Source: an uncultured Paraglaciecola sp. (GTDB taxonomy: Bacteria; Pseudomonadota; Gammaproteobacteria; Enterobacterales; Alteromonadaceae). From it: a stretch of 35,650 nucleotides of DNA. Location: assembly GCA_947498355.1 (NCBI GenBank), contig CANMKA010000036.1, positions 1-35,650 on the forward strand, written 5' to 3'. The notes beneath the pieces were generated by a model, which made no database searches, had not been told where the DNA came from, and saw only the letters and a list, made by a program, of their open reading frames with translations. Below are positions 24,989 through 34,179 of this stretch, piece after piece (positions within the stretch are counted from its first letter, which is position 1; each line of letters starts with the position of its first letter). Both the position numbers and the translations under genes were made by a program.

Positions 24989-25456
24989 CTAAACACTCAA
25001 GTTGGGTAATGGGTAACGCATATCAATATGCTCAATACCGCAATCATCGTAAGGCTGACCAAACTCTTCAAACCCAAATTTCTGATAAAACCCTGTAGCC
25101 AAAGTTTGCGCAGACAACACTGGCTCTGCACTAGGATACAACCTAAGAGCATCTTTCAACACTCTATTGACAAGGACTTTACCTAGCCCCTCATTTCTGA
25201 CACTGGGATGCAAGACGACACGTTCAATTTTAATCGTATCTTTCGCTTGGACTTTTCGACTTCTGGCATAGCCTAGTAGGCCTAGACTGTCGTTCGGCGT
25301 AGACTGATAAACCAGATAGTGTAAAGCCTGTTCATCTAAGTCGTCTATGTCCCCATAAATACTAGCTTGCTCAATAATAAATACGTCTTGACGAAGCTTT
25401 AATAAAGAGTACAACTCCTCTTTACTCAGCTGCTCATAGGTTTTACATGAAATCAT
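24989..25456 (-). CDS. elaA: ElaA-type GNAT N-acetyltransferase
   Basis: 155-residue GNAT-fold acetyltransferase matching the ElaA family: LYSLLKLRQDVFIIEQ at the start, RSRKVQAKDTIKIERVVLHP leading into the acetyl-CoA loop VRNEGLGKVLVN, and FYQKFGFEEFG near the end. Substrate unknown. 84 bases upstream of the TauE-type gene on the same strand, so the two may be cotranscribed. ATG start. Confidence 0.88.
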   Translation of the reverse strand: MISCKTYEQLSKEELYSLLKLRQDVFIIEQASIYGDIDDLDEQALHYLVYQSTPNDSLGLLGYARSRKVQAKDTIKIERVVLHPSVRNEGLGKVLVNRVLKDALRLYPSAEPVLSAQTLATGFYQKFGFEEFGQPYDDCGIEHIDMRYPLPNLSV

Positions 25457-25689
25457 GCAAGAGTACTCCCGTAAATCATTGACGAATCATTCAAACTTTA
25501 ACATCACACTTAACATACTAAAATAGTGTAAGCTTTATTCTAAACTATTGTTAATAAATGATTTTGCTCAATATCTATACATACTAATTGATAATACAAA
25601 TGAGGGAATTAACTCGCCAATTTATTTGCAAGGCATGGATTCTAGGGGTAATGTTAGAACCGATAATTACACGAGGTTAAACGCTAATT

Positions 25690-26910
25690 TTGAACTTTTA
25701 CGCAGCCCGGCAACCCATACTAAACACAGACCAATCTTTGTTCGCCTATGAGATGCTTTATCGTGACAGTATTCAAAATATATTTCCCGAAATCAATGAC
25801 GACCAAGCTACAGCCAAATTAATAGAAGGCTTACAGTTTAATCTTGGCTTAGAAACCCTTGCTAAAGATTCCCTCGCATTTATTAACTTCACCCATCAAT
25901 CATTATTGTCAGGTTACCCGTATTTACTCCCCAATGATAAAATAGTGGTAGAAATACTCGAGACGGCTACCCCAGGTAAAAGATTGCTCGAAGCCTGCAT
26001 TGAGTTAAAAAAACGCGGATATATCATTGCCCTAGACGATTATGAACACAGTAAAGTGTGGATGCACTTTTTTCCTCACGTAGACATTATCAAATTAGAT
26101 TACAGCTTAACGTCCGAAACCCAATTTAAACAGATAGTCGCCGCGACGCGATCTTACCCTCAAATAAAGCTACTTGCAGAAAAAATCGAGACCCATGAGC
26201 AGTTTCAGCACGCTAAAAATTTAGGCTGTGTTTATTTTCAAGGCTATTTTTTCAGTCGACCAGAAGTGGTTAAGTCTGTTGCATTCAGCCCGTCTCAGTT
26301 GGCAGTCGTCAATTTGATGACCGAAATGTCTCGCCCCGAACCTAACTTAAACCAAGTTGTTACCGCTTTTGAAGGTGATGTGAATTTATCATTTAAATTA
26401 CTTCGCTACTTACAATCGCCTATTTTTAAGCGCCGCTCTGAAATCGTTACCATTAAACAAGCAGCAGTTGCCTTAGGCCACCAAGAGTTAAAACGCTTCG
26501 TTTGTTTGTTATTTACTGCGCAGTTTTCTGAAGAAAAGTGCGAACAACTTTCGATTATGAGCCTAGCTAGAGCGAAGTTTTGTGAACAACTTGTAGAAGA
26601 AGGTGTGTTTAGCGGCGAGCATGCATCCGCTTTTTTGGTGGGCTTGCTGTCGTTAATTGATGCCCTAGTCGATGCCGACATTAAAGAGTTAATGGACAAA
26701 TTGCCCCTTTGCGATGATATAAAACAAGCCATAGTCAACCGTAAAGGTGATGCAGCCAACCTACTAAAACTATGTGAGTTTTATGAGCATGCAGACTGGG
26801 ACAAGTTAGACCATTTTTGCCAAAAAATTGCGGTAGATCCAGATAAAATCGGCGACATTTACCAGCAATCAATCACCTGGGCAACCGAAAGATATCAAGC
26901 GCTTAGTTAA
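25690..26910 (+). CDS. EAL-HDOD signalling protein (YuxH type)
   Basis: 406 residues: EAL-like domain (about 1-200) and HDOD domain (about 200-390). The EAL half keeps E21 (YEMLYR for EALLR), N66, E88, DDY (116-118), the IIKLDY lysine, AEKIE and FQGYFF, so most metal and base residues are present though the motifs vary. It may act as a c-di-GMP binder or weak phosphodiesterase; not decidable from sequence. No ATG is available: an in-frame TAA lies 12 bases upstream, leaving the TTG at 25690, or a rare ATT at 25687 that is better spaced from GAGG. Homologues start at this point, which supports TTG. Stand-alone gene, divergent from elaA. Confidence 0.88.
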   Translation: MNFYAARQPILNTDQSLFAYEMLYRDSIQNIFPEINDDQATAKLIEGLQFNLGLETLAKDSLAFINFTHQSLLSGYPYLLPNDKIVVEILETATPGKRLLEACIELKKRGYIIALDDYEHSKVWMHFFPHVDIIKLDYSLTSETQFKQIVAATRSYPQIKLLAEKIETHEQFQHAKNLGCVYFQGYFFSRPEVVKSVAFSPSQLAVVNLMTEMSRPEPNLNQVVTAFEGDVNLSFKLLRYLQSPIFKRRSEIVTIKQAAVALGHQELKRFVCLLFTAQFSEEKCEQLSIMSLARAKFCEQLVEEGVFSGEHASAFLVGLLSLIDALVDADIKELMDKLPLCDDIKQAIVNRKGDAANLLKLCEFYEHADWDKLDHFCQKIAVDPDKIGDIYQQSITWATERYQALS

Positions 26911-27008
26911 ATTTCCTTTTTCCTGCACTTTGGCCTGAGTTTACATAGGCTTTTATTAAAGGTTTTATTTCAAATAGGTATACCCCTCACCTCTGCTTTT
27001 TGCTACTG

Positions 27009-27055
27009 TTCTATCGATAGAATTTTTTAATATAACCTTAACCTTCTCGCGAGAA
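27009..27055. promoter_or_regulatory. Two perfect palindromes upstream of cysD
   Basis: TTCTATCGATAGAA (27009-27022) and TTCTCGCGAGAA (27044-27055) are perfect palindromes sharing TTCT...AGAA ends, with centres 34 bases apart. The second overlaps the GAGAAAG ribosome site of cysD and ends five bases before the ATG. They could be operators for one dimeric regulator or a leader hairpin that hides the ribosome site. CysB sites are not known to look like this. Confidence 0.5.
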
Positions 27056-27059
27056 AGAC

Positions 27060-27971
27060 ATGCCTAATTCGATATCAACGGTGACTCATCTAAAACAACT
27101 TGAAGCTGAAAGTATTCACATATTTCGTGAAGTAGCAGCAGAATTTGATAACCCAGTTATGCTCTACTCTGTGGGTAAAGATTCATCAGTATTACTGCAT
27201 TTAGCACGCAAGGCTTTTGCACCCGGAAAAATACCTTTTCCACTATTGCATGTAGACACTACCTGGAAGTTTCGTGAAATGATTGAGTTTCGCGATCAAA
27301 TGGCGAAGAAGCACGACCTAAACCTACTTGTTCATATTAATGAAGAAGGGGTCAAAATGAACGTGGGTCCTTTCTCTCACGGTAGTGCAAAACACACAGA
27401 CATAATGAAAACTTCGGCGCTTAAGCAAGCCTTAAATCACTACAAATTTGATGCAGCATTTGGTGGTGCTCGTCGTGATGAAGAAAAATCACGCGCGAAA
27501 GAACGTGTTTATTCATTTAGAGACAGCAATCACAGATGGGATCCTAAAAACCAGCGCCCTGAATTGTGGAATATCTACAACTCACAAATTAACAAAGGCG
27601 AAAGCATCCGCGTATTCCCAATGTCAAACTGGACAGAGTTAGATATCTGGCAATATATCTACATGGAAAACATTGAAATCCCATCTTTGTATTTAGCCAA
27701 ACCTCGCCCTGTTGTTGAAAGAGACGGCGTATTAATTATGGTCGATGACGACCGTATGCCGCTTGATGGTGAAACGCCAGAAATGCGCTCAGTACGTTTC
27801 CGTACGCTAGGCTGCTACCCGTTAACGGGTGCCGTTGAGTCGACTGCCAGCACCTTACCTGAAGTCATTCAAGAAATGCTATTAACCAAAACCTCTGAAC
27901 GTCAAGGACGCGTAATAGACCACGACTCTTCTGGCTCTATGGAGAAGAAGAAGATGGAAGGATACTTCTAA
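27060..27971 (+). CDS. cysD: Sulfate adenylyltransferase subunit 2 (CysD)
   Basis: Catalytic subunit of ATP sulfurylase; with CysN it makes adenosine 5'-phosphosulfate from sulfate and ATP. 303 residues, normal length. The PP-loop pyrophosphatase motif YSVGKDSS is at 36-43; GGARRDEEKSRAKERVYSFR and RFRTLGCYPLTGAVES are family signatures. First gene of cysD-cysC-cysQ-cysN and a permease; its TAA overlaps the cysC ATG by one base. Two palindromes lie in the leader. Confidence 0.98.
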   Translation: MPNSISTVTHLKQLEAESIHIFREVAAEFDNPVMLYSVGKDSSVLLHLARKAFAPGKIPFPLLHVDTTWKFREMIEFRDQMAKKHDLNLLVHINEEGVKMNVGPFSHGSAKHTDIMKTSALKQALNHYKFDAAFGGARRDEEKSRAKERVYSFRDSNHRWDPKNQRPELWNIYNSQINKGESIRVFPMSNWTELDIWQYIYMENIEIPSLYLAKPRPVVERDGVLIMVDDDRMPLDGETPEMRSVRFRTLGCYPLTGAVESTASTLPEVIQEMLLTKTSERQGRVIDHDSSGSMEKKKMEGYF

Positions 27972-28567
27972 TGGATGCCAATATCGTTTGGCATAAGCAC
28001 GAGGTGGATAAATCACGTCGCGCCCAAGCCAAAAGTCAAAAGCCTTGTGTGCTTTGGCTAACAGGTCTGAGTGGCTCAGGTAAATCAACCATTGCCAACT
28101 TACTTGAAAAAAAGTTAGCTGAGCATGGCAAGCATACCTATTTGCTCGACGGTGACAATGTTCGCCACGGCCTATGTGGCGATCTAGGGTTTAGTGACAA
28201 AGACAGAGTCGAGAATATTCGTCGAATCGCTGAAGTAGCAAAGTTGTTCGTCGACTCAGGTATGATCGCGATCACCGCCTTTATTTCCCCCTTCAAAAGT
28301 GAAAGAGATTACTGCCGAAACCTATTAGAGGCTGGCGAATTCATCGAAGTGTTTATAGATACACCGCTGGAAGAGTGTGAAAAGCGCGACCCTAAAGGCT
28401 TGTACCAAAAAGCCAGACAAGGTGACATAAAGCACTTTACAGGCATAGACTCGCCATACGAAGCCCCAGAAAATCCCGAAATCACCCTAAGCTTCACAGG
28501 GCAAACTGCTGAAGAGTCAGCAGAACAGATTTTCGAACTGCTAAACCAAAAAGGACTATTGGCCTAA
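27971..28567 (+). CDS. cysC: Adenylylsulfate kinase
   Basis: Phosphorylates APS to PAPS. 198 residues. P-loop GLSGSGKST at 32-40, DGDNVRHGLCGDLGFS, and the catalytic-type serine in AFISPFKSERD (Ser106). Overlaps cysD and cysQ by one base at each end (TAATG), so translation is coupled. It lies directly after cysD, with cysN two genes later, which differs from the E. coli order cysD-cysN-cysC. Confidence 0.97.
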   Translation: MDANIVWHKHEVDKSRRAQAKSQKPCVLWLTGLSGSGKSTIANLLEKKLAEHGKHTYLLDGDNVRHGLCGDLGFSDKDRVENIRRIAEVAKLFVDSGMIAITAFISPFKSERDYCRNLLEAGEFIEVFIDTPLEECEKRDPKGLYQKARQGDIKHFTGIDSPYEAPENPEITLSFTGQTAEESAEQIFELLNQKGLLA

Positions 28568-29352
28568 TGTTAACTGACCAAACCATTGATGGTGTCATCG
28601 AGGTATGTCACCAAGCTGGCGCTAAAATAATGGAGATCTATCAAAAAGATTTCGCCATTTACGAGAAGTCTGATGAGAGCCCATTAACAGAAGCCGACTT
28701 AGCCGCGCACAAATGTATTGTCGCTGGTTTAGAAGCGGTATCTGATCTGCCAATACTATCTGAAGAGTCAGCCGATATTAGCTGGGAAGAACGCAGTAGT
28801 TGGAGTCAGTACTGGCTAGTAGATCCTTTAGATGGCACCAAAGAATTCATCAAGAAAAACGGTGAATTTACTGTCAATATCGCCCTAATCGACCAAGGTA
28901 AGCCTGTATTTGGCGTGGTGTACGCACCAGTCCTTGAACAAACCTACGTGGGCGTAGTGGGTAAAGGTGCATATAAAATCACCTCAGGAGAGCAGGTTAC
29001 CATTCAACCAAAAGCCAACACTGGCGAAACGTGGAAAGTGGTAGGCAGCCGCTCTCATCAAAGCCCAGAGATTCAAGCATTACTTGATTCTTTAGAGGGT
29101 GAAACTGAGCTAGTGGCAATGGGCAGCAGTTTAAAACTGTGCTTAGTAGCCGAAGGCGCTGCACACCTATACCCGAGGTTAGGCCCAACATCTGAATGGG
29201 ACACAGGCGCGGCACAAGCCGTAGTTGAAGCCGCAGGTGGAAAAGTCACTATCATTGATGATAGTAGCAATCCCCTTAAAGCCGATGCCCCTGACTTGAG
29301 ATACAATCAAAAAGATTCCGTTTTAAACCCCTATTTTCTAGTGAGCTGCTAA
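28567..29352 (+). CDS. cysQ: 3'(2'),5'-bisphosphate nucleotidase CysQ
   Basis: Inositol-monophosphatase-fold enzyme that hydrolyses PAP, the inhibitory by-product of PAPS reduction, to AMP. 261 residues. Metal-binding motifs: Glu67 in SEES, DPLDG at 86-90 and WDTGAAQAVVEAAGG. In E. coli cysQ is at a separate locus; here it is embedded in the sulfate activation operon, with a one-base overlap to cysC and two bases before cysN. Confidence 0.96.
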   Translation: MLTDQTIDGVIEVCHQAGAKIMEIYQKDFAIYEKSDESPLTEADLAAHKCIVAGLEAVSDLPILSEESADISWEERSSWSQYWLVDPLDGTKEFIKKNGEFTVNIALIDQGKPVFGVVYAPVLEQTYVGVVGKGAYKITSGEQVTIQPKANTGETWKVVGSRSHQSPEIQALLDSLEGETELVAMGSSLKLCLVAEGAAHLYPRLGPTSEWDTGAAQAVVEAAGGKVTIIDDSSNPLKADAPDLRYNQKDSVLNPYFLVSC

Positions 29353-29354
29353 TT

Positions 29355-30764
29355 ATGAATAGCGAAAACACCTTATTACAGTCCGATATCTTGGGCTACC
29401 TAGACCAACACGAAAAGAAAGACCTGCTACGATTTTTAACCTGTGGCAGTGTAGATGATGGAAAAAGCACCTTAATTGGCCGTCTATTACACGATTCAAA
29501 GATGATCTTTGAAGATCAACTTGCGGCGATCACCAAAGACAGTAAAAAAATGGGCACCACAGGCGAAAAAGTCGACCTAGCATTACTTGTCGACGGCTTA
29601 CAGTCTGAACGTGAACAAGGTATTACGATTGATGTGGCCTACCGTTATTTCTCAACGGATAAGCGCAAATTTATTATTGCTGATACCCCTGGACACGAAC
29701 AATACACCCGTAACATGGTAACAGGCGCATCAACCTGTGATGTAGCCATCATCCTAATTGATGCTAGAGCTGGGGTTAAAACTCAAACCCGCCGTCACTC
29801 GTTTTTAGTGTCTTTGTTGGGTATTAAGCACGTTATCGTAGCGGTTAACAAAATGGACTTAAAAGACTACAGCGAAACAGTTTACGAAGATATCAAACGC
29901 GATTATCTAGAGTTCTCAAAGCAACTTGATATTCCAGACATTCAGTTCATCCCATTGTCTGCTCTAGAAGGCGACAACGTTGTAAACCTGAGTGAAAATA
30001 CGCCTTGGTATCAAGGCCAAACCATGATGAAAATGCTAGAAAACATCGAAGTGAATAAAGACTTCAACCTAGATGATTTCAGGTTCCCAGTTCAATATGT
30101 GAATCGCCCTCATTTAAATTTCCGTGGTTTTGCAGGCACAGTCGTATCAGGACAAATCAAACCAGGTGATGCCATTACGGCCTTGCCATCGGGCAAAACG
30201 TCAAAGGTTAAATCAATCGTTAATTTTGAAGGCGAGCAAGAGATTGCATACGCACCTTTAACGACTACCCTAACGTTAGAAGACGAAATCGATATCTCTC
30301 GTGGCGACATGATAGTTAAAAGCGACAATATTCCATTACAGTCCACCACATATAAAACTAATTTAGTATGGATGGACGAAGAGCCACTTATGCCCCATAA
30401 GCAATACGGCTTTAAGTTCGCGACTAAATTTGTGCCAGGGAGTGTGACCGACATCGATTACCAGATAGACGTTAACTCGATGGAACACAAAGACGCAGTC
30501 AGACTTGCTCTTAATGAAATTGCCGTAGGCAACGTCAAACTAACTCAACCTGTAGCGTGCGACCCTTATACGCAAAACCGCACAACGGGAGCGTTTATCA
30601 TTATCGACCGTTTAACCAACAGTACAGTGGGTGCTGGCATGGTAATCGGCGCAACCGATGATAAAGGCTCACAAAGTGAGCATTCAGAGTTTGAAATAGA
30701 GTTTAATGCACTCGTCAGAAAGCATTTCCCTCATTGGAATGCCCTCGATATCACTAAACTTTAA
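29355..30764 (+). CDS. cysN: Sulfate adenylyltransferase subunit 1 (CysN)
   Basis: EF-Tu-like GTPase that drives APS synthesis by CysD. 469 residues. G-motifs: GSVDDGKSTLIGR (31-43), DTPGHEQYTRNM and NKMD, followed by two beta-barrel domains. No C-terminal CysC fusion is present, consistent with a separate cysC. 18 bases before the permease gene. Confidence 0.98.
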   Translation: MNSENTLLQSDILGYLDQHEKKDLLRFLTCGSVDDGKSTLIGRLLHDSKMIFEDQLAAITKDSKKMGTTGEKVDLALLVDGLQSEREQGITIDVAYRYFSTDKRKFIIADTPGHEQYTRNMVTGASTCDVAIILIDARAGVKTQTRRHSFLVSLLGIKHVIVAVNKMDLKDYSETVYEDIKRDYLEFSKQLDIPDIQFIPLSALEGDNVVNLSENTPWYQGQTMMKMLENIEVNKDFNLDDFRFPVQYVNRPHLNFRGFAGTVVSGQIKPGDAITALPSGKTSKVKSIVNFEGEQEIAYAPLTTTLTLEDEIDISRGDMIVKSDNIPLQSTTYKTNLVWMDEEPLMPHKQYGFKFATKFVPGSVTDIDYQIDVNSMEHKDAVRLALNEIAVGNVKLTQPVACDPYTQNRTTGAFIIIDRLTNSTVGAGMVIGATDDKGSQSEHSEFEIEFNALVRKHFPHWNALDITKL

Positions 30765-30782
30765 GGGATAGAATCCACTAAT

Positions 30783-32510
30783 ATGGACATTAACCAGTAT
30801 CTGGTATTAGCCATCTTTGCCAGTACTATTGCGGCGCTTGTTTTTACCGACAAGCGCCCATCATTTATTTTTGCTAGTTCACTGCTCGCCTTACTTGCCA
30901 GTCAGCAACTAGTAATAAGTGATATTATCCGTAATTTCACCAACCAAGGATTAATCACCTTGATTTTGTTGCTGCTTGTTAGCTCGGCAGTAGACAAAAC
31001 CTCATTAATTAAACGATTAGGCCGCACCTTAGTCACAGCCAATTTCAAAACCAGTTTTTGGCGACTATTTAGCATTACCTTTGCGTCCTCTGCATTACTC
31101 AATAACACAGCCATTGTTGCCAGTTTAATTGGGCCAGTGAAACAAAATCAGTATCACCATGCATCTAGACTACTGATCCCCTTATCTTATGCGGCAATTT
31201 TGGGCGGGACAGTTACCCTCATTGGTACATCTACCAATCTAATTGTAGACAGTTTCTTAATCGAACATGGTCACCCTGGGTTTAACTTTTGGGACTTTAC
31301 CCTATACGGGTTAGTTGCAGGCCTAAGCTGTGGTCTATTAATGTTTTTAATGACACCATTTTTACCTCTAATTGAAAATAAAAATAATCAATATAACAGC
31401 TACTTTCTCGAAGCCGATGTGGCCCCTAACTCAGAGTTGGTGGGGAAAACTGTTGAGCAAAATCATCTACGTAATTTACCTGAGCTATTTTTAATAGAAG
31501 TCTCTAGAGATGGCAAACTTATTAGCCCTGTCAATCCTGATTTTGTGATCCGCGGCGGTGACAAGCTAATCTTCACAGGCAATGTACAAAATGTTGATAA
31601 CCTAAGCCATATCAAAGGATTAGATTTGTTCGCCGAATCAGATGGCTTATTTCGTGAAAACTTAACCGAAGTGATTATTTCGAATCGAGCCCCTATTATT
31701 GGCCAAACTCTCAAAGCCCTAGGGTTTCGTGCCTTATTCGATGCCGCTGTGGTGGCTATTCGCCGAGACGGCGAATCTTTATCGGGCAAGCTCGGAGAAA
31801 TAAAACTGCAAGCAGGCGATTTCTTATTGCTTGCCACCGGACCTGACTTTACCCAACGCCACAACTTGACAAAAAACTTCTTTATTTTGTCTGAGAAAAA
31901 AATGGCCACTAAGTTAACTAAGCGTCAAGAATGGATAACCTTTGGTGGGTTTTTACTAACGGTCGCTCTGGCGGCCACAGAAGTCCTGAACTTAGCAACT
32001 GGCTTGCTATTCTTTATGGCAGTATTGGTGATGAATGGCGTCACCTCTAACAACGAAATTAAGCGCAATATTCCCCTTAACTTAATCATAGTGATAGTGG
32101 GTGCGCTTAGCTTAGCGACTGCCCTCGAAAAATCAGGGCTAATTCGGGAGATCATGAACGCCTTGTATCCTTGGGCGTCTACTGTGAGCCCATTTTGGGC
32201 ATTAGTCGCGGTATATCTATTAACCCTGATACTCACTGAGCTGGTCACCAACAATGCAGCAGCAGCTCTGATGTTTCCCTTTGCCTACGGCATGGTTGAG
32301 GCCTTAGGAGTTCCACTTATGCCCTTTGCGTTAGCCGTTGCCTTTGCTGCGAGCGCGAGTTTTATATCGCCTTATGGCTACCAAACCAACCTTTTGGTGT
32401 TCAGTGCCAGTAACTATAAATTCAGCCATTTCATTAAATTTGGCTTACCGATATCCCTTTGCTACTCGAGCATAGTGTTGGCACTGCTTAAATACAGTTA
32501 CGCTTTGTAA
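30783..32510 (+). CDS. SLC13 family permease with two RCK-C domains
   Basis: 575-residue divalent-anion:Na+ symporter-type permease, two blocks of hydrophobic segments around a soluble middle (about 205-375) with two TrkA-C/RCK-C domains (NSELVGKTVEQNHLRNL... and APIIGQTLKALGFR...). Family stretches: NNTAIVASLIGP, GTVTLIGTSTNLIVDSF and, near the end, ELVTNNAAAALMFP. Last gene of the cys operon, so most likely a sulfate importer; substrate is inferred from context. The gene ends convergently with the esterase-like gene, with a GCCTTAAGGC palindrome in the gap. Confidence 0.9.
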   Translation: MDINQYLVLAIFASTIAALVFTDKRPSFIFASSLLALLASQQLVISDIIRNFTNQGLITLILLLLVSSAVDKTSLIKRLGRTLVTANFKTSFWRLFSITFASSALLNNTAIVASLIGPVKQNQYHHASRLLIPLSYAAILGGTVTLIGTSTNLIVDSFLIEHGHPGFNFWDFTLYGLVAGLSCGLLMFLMTPFLPLIENKNNQYNSYFLEADVAPNSELVGKTVEQNHLRNLPELFLIEVSRDGKLISPVNPDFVIRGGDKLIFTGNVQNVDNLSHIKGLDLFAESDGLFRENLTEVIISNRAPIIGQTLKALGFRALFDAAVVAIRRDGESLSGKLGEIKLQAGDFLLLATGPDFTQRHNLTKNFFILSEKKMATKLTKRQEWITFGGFLLTVALAATEVLNLATGLLFFMAVLVMNGVTSNNEIKRNIPLNLIIVIVGALSLATALEKSGLIREIMNALYPWASTVSPFWALVAVYLLTLILTELVTNNAAAALMFPFAYGMVEALGVPLMPFALAVAFAASASFISPYGYQTNLLVFSASNYKFSHFIKFGLPISLCYSSIVLALLKYSYAL

Positions 32511-32533
32511 TAGTCTACCTAAACCTATATGCC

Positions 32534-33406
32534 TTAAGGCTTAGAGAACAACCAAGTAACCCCTTCAGCAAAGGCCTTACGTGTAAAATCGATACGAGAC
32601 AAGCCCGAAGTTTCACGACTTAGGCGGACTCTGGCTGCGGGGTGACCTTGCATGCGCAGTTGCCTATGCATTTTGTCGGTATCCGCTATCATGCCATCGC
32701 CATCAATATTACTAAACGCCAAATATACAGGGGTGTTTAATGGCATTTTTTTAAAGCGCGTGTGAGCAAACACATCTTGCGAATACCAATAAGCCGGCGA
32801 AATAAGTCCACCTTTACCAAAGACATGAGAAAACTCATGCAATGCATAATGCGAAATTAAGCCTCCCATGTCAGCCCCCATAATAGCCGTCTGCTCTCGT
32901 TCTTTTAGAGTACGGTAATTGTTATCAATAAAAGGCTTAACAACCTCAACTAAAAAGCTCATATACTGCCTGCCCTCTGGCTCATCAAACCGCTCGTTTA
33001 ACCAAGGAGACATTTCAGTAAAACGTGTACTGGGATCACTATCCACAGCCACCACTATAATTTCTAACCCATTGGTGGCTGCTAATTGTTCAAGGGTTTC
33101 GTCAACTTGCCACTCCGCTAATTCTGCGGTTTGCTGATCAAACATATTTTGCCCATCATGCAAATAAAGCACAGGGTAACCTTGTTCAGACAAGTAATAA
33201 GAGGGAGGTAAATACAGACGTACAGTGCGATTTCGCTCTAACTCTGGAATGACAAATTGATAAGGCAAAATCTCAACGCCCCTAGTCGCGCTAGACACAC
33301 TATTTGGCTTATCACATCCGCTCGCTATCAAGCATAGTGCCGACAACGTGCTAAGTATCACCAACCATCTTAGCGAGGGCCGTTTAACCGAAAACATACT
33401 TCCCAT
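32534..33406 (-). CDS. Esterase-fold (PF00756-like) lipoprotein lacking catalytic residues
   Basis: About 290 residues with a lipobox (ASGC) after a signal peptide, followed by an esterase D/Fes-type alpha/beta-hydrolase domain (YPVLYLHDGQNMFD, PFIDNNYRT). The nucleophile elbow reads GADMGG where relatives have GxSxGG; the Asp codon (GAC) is at 32870-32872. The usual HxE/His region near the C-terminus reads ETSGLSRIDFTRKAF with no His. So it is probably not an esterase. The frame opens at a TTG (33469) but ATGs at 33406 and 33397 give a normal signal peptide. Convergent with the permease gene. A binding or scaffolding role is a guess. Confidence 0.75.
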   Translation of the reverse strand: MGSMFSVKRPSLRWLVILSTLSALCLIASGCDKPNSVSSATRGVEILPYQFVIPELERNRTVRLYLPPSYYLSEQGYPVLYLHDGQNMFDQQTAELAEWQVDETLEQLAATNGLEIIVVAVDSDPSTRFTEMSPWLNERFDEPEGRQYMSFLVEVVKPFIDNNYRTLKEREQTAIMGADMGGLISHYALHEFSHVFGKGGLISPAYWYSQDVFAHTRFKKMPLNTPVYLAFSNIDGDGMIADTDKMHRQLRMQGHPAARVRLSRETSGLSRIDFTRKAFAEGVTWLFSKP

Positions 33407-33543
33407 AACTCTACTAATCGCATCAAAAACAGATAAGCAGATCAAATAGTAGTTCTCATTAGGTAGCAAGCAAAATTTCGCCGAACACCAGTTTTATCAA
33501 ATCTGTCGTCACTAAACTGGTACACTCTAAGGCAAATCAATAA

Positions 33544-33819
33544 ATGAAAACACACAGAAAAATGAAAATTCTTATCAGAAACTTAGACCGAGAAACCACA
33601 GAACAAGAACTCCACCAAGCTTTTGCAGCGTTTGGCCAAATTCAGTCTTGCGACATAGTAACAGACAAAAACAGTGGCCTATCCAAAGGCTTTGGCTTTG
33701 TTGAAATGCCAAAACCCGGCGATGCCAAAGCCGCTGTTAAAAGCCTGAATGACTCCATGCTAGGTGCCAATAAAATTCGAGTAAAATACGCACAAGATAA
33801 GCCCAGCACCTCAGAATAA
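33544..33819 (+). CDS. RRM-domain RNA-binding protein
   Basis: 91 residues, single RNA recognition motif. RNP2 is ILIRNL (9-14), RNP1 is KGFGFVEM (near 49-56), both with the expected aromatics, and a short polar tail. Such small RRM proteins occur in cyanobacteria and many marine gammaproteobacteria, often cold-linked; function here is not known. A TAAGGC ribosome site precedes the first ATG; a second ATG at codon 7 would still leave an intact domain. Single gene, last intact core gene before the decayed zone. Confidence 0.9.
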   Translation: MKTHRKMKILIRNLDRETTEQELHQAFAAFGQIQSCDIVTDKNSGLSKGFGFVEMPKPGDAKAAVKSLNDSMLGANKIRVKYAQDKPSTSE

Positions 33820-34179
33820 AGCCAAGAGTTGACTGTTCTAACTAGTTTGGTACACCAAATGTGCGTGTATCAATACTCTGCAATAAATCGTCTGCACCTA
33901 GCCTGAAATTAACTGGTGGATACATCCAGCCTTATACTGAAATAGCGCCAATGCTGAGTTAACCGATGGATGATGAACCAATAGGCTCTCACGGGATTAT
34001 GTAAGAAAATCCAGCTCTTGTTGACTCATTATGTATTTCCTATGAGCGGTGACTTAAAGGCTACACGACGGACGAAGTAGACGACTTAGCTCAGAGACTT
34101 GGATTGATCTTGAAAAAGCGATCAAAAGTTTGCTAATACCTATTAACCGACCGGAGGCTCATATATGTTGGGTAACGAC
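33820..34179. other. Gene-poor stretch, possibly a decayed small gene
   Basis: No complete gene. On the minus strand three short frames follow each other in different frames from an ATG at 34029 to a TAG at 33842: MSQQELDFL, then HNPVRAYWFIIHRLTQHW, then MYPPVNFRLGADDLLQSID. Together they would make a protein of about 62 residues with two frameshifts. I do not recognise it. Chance frames cannot be excluded. Confidence 0.25.

Noticed and set aside
25548..25751. 67-codon plus-strand frame upstream of the EAL-HDOD gene
   Set aside because: Runs into the EAL coding region in another frame and has no family resemblance.
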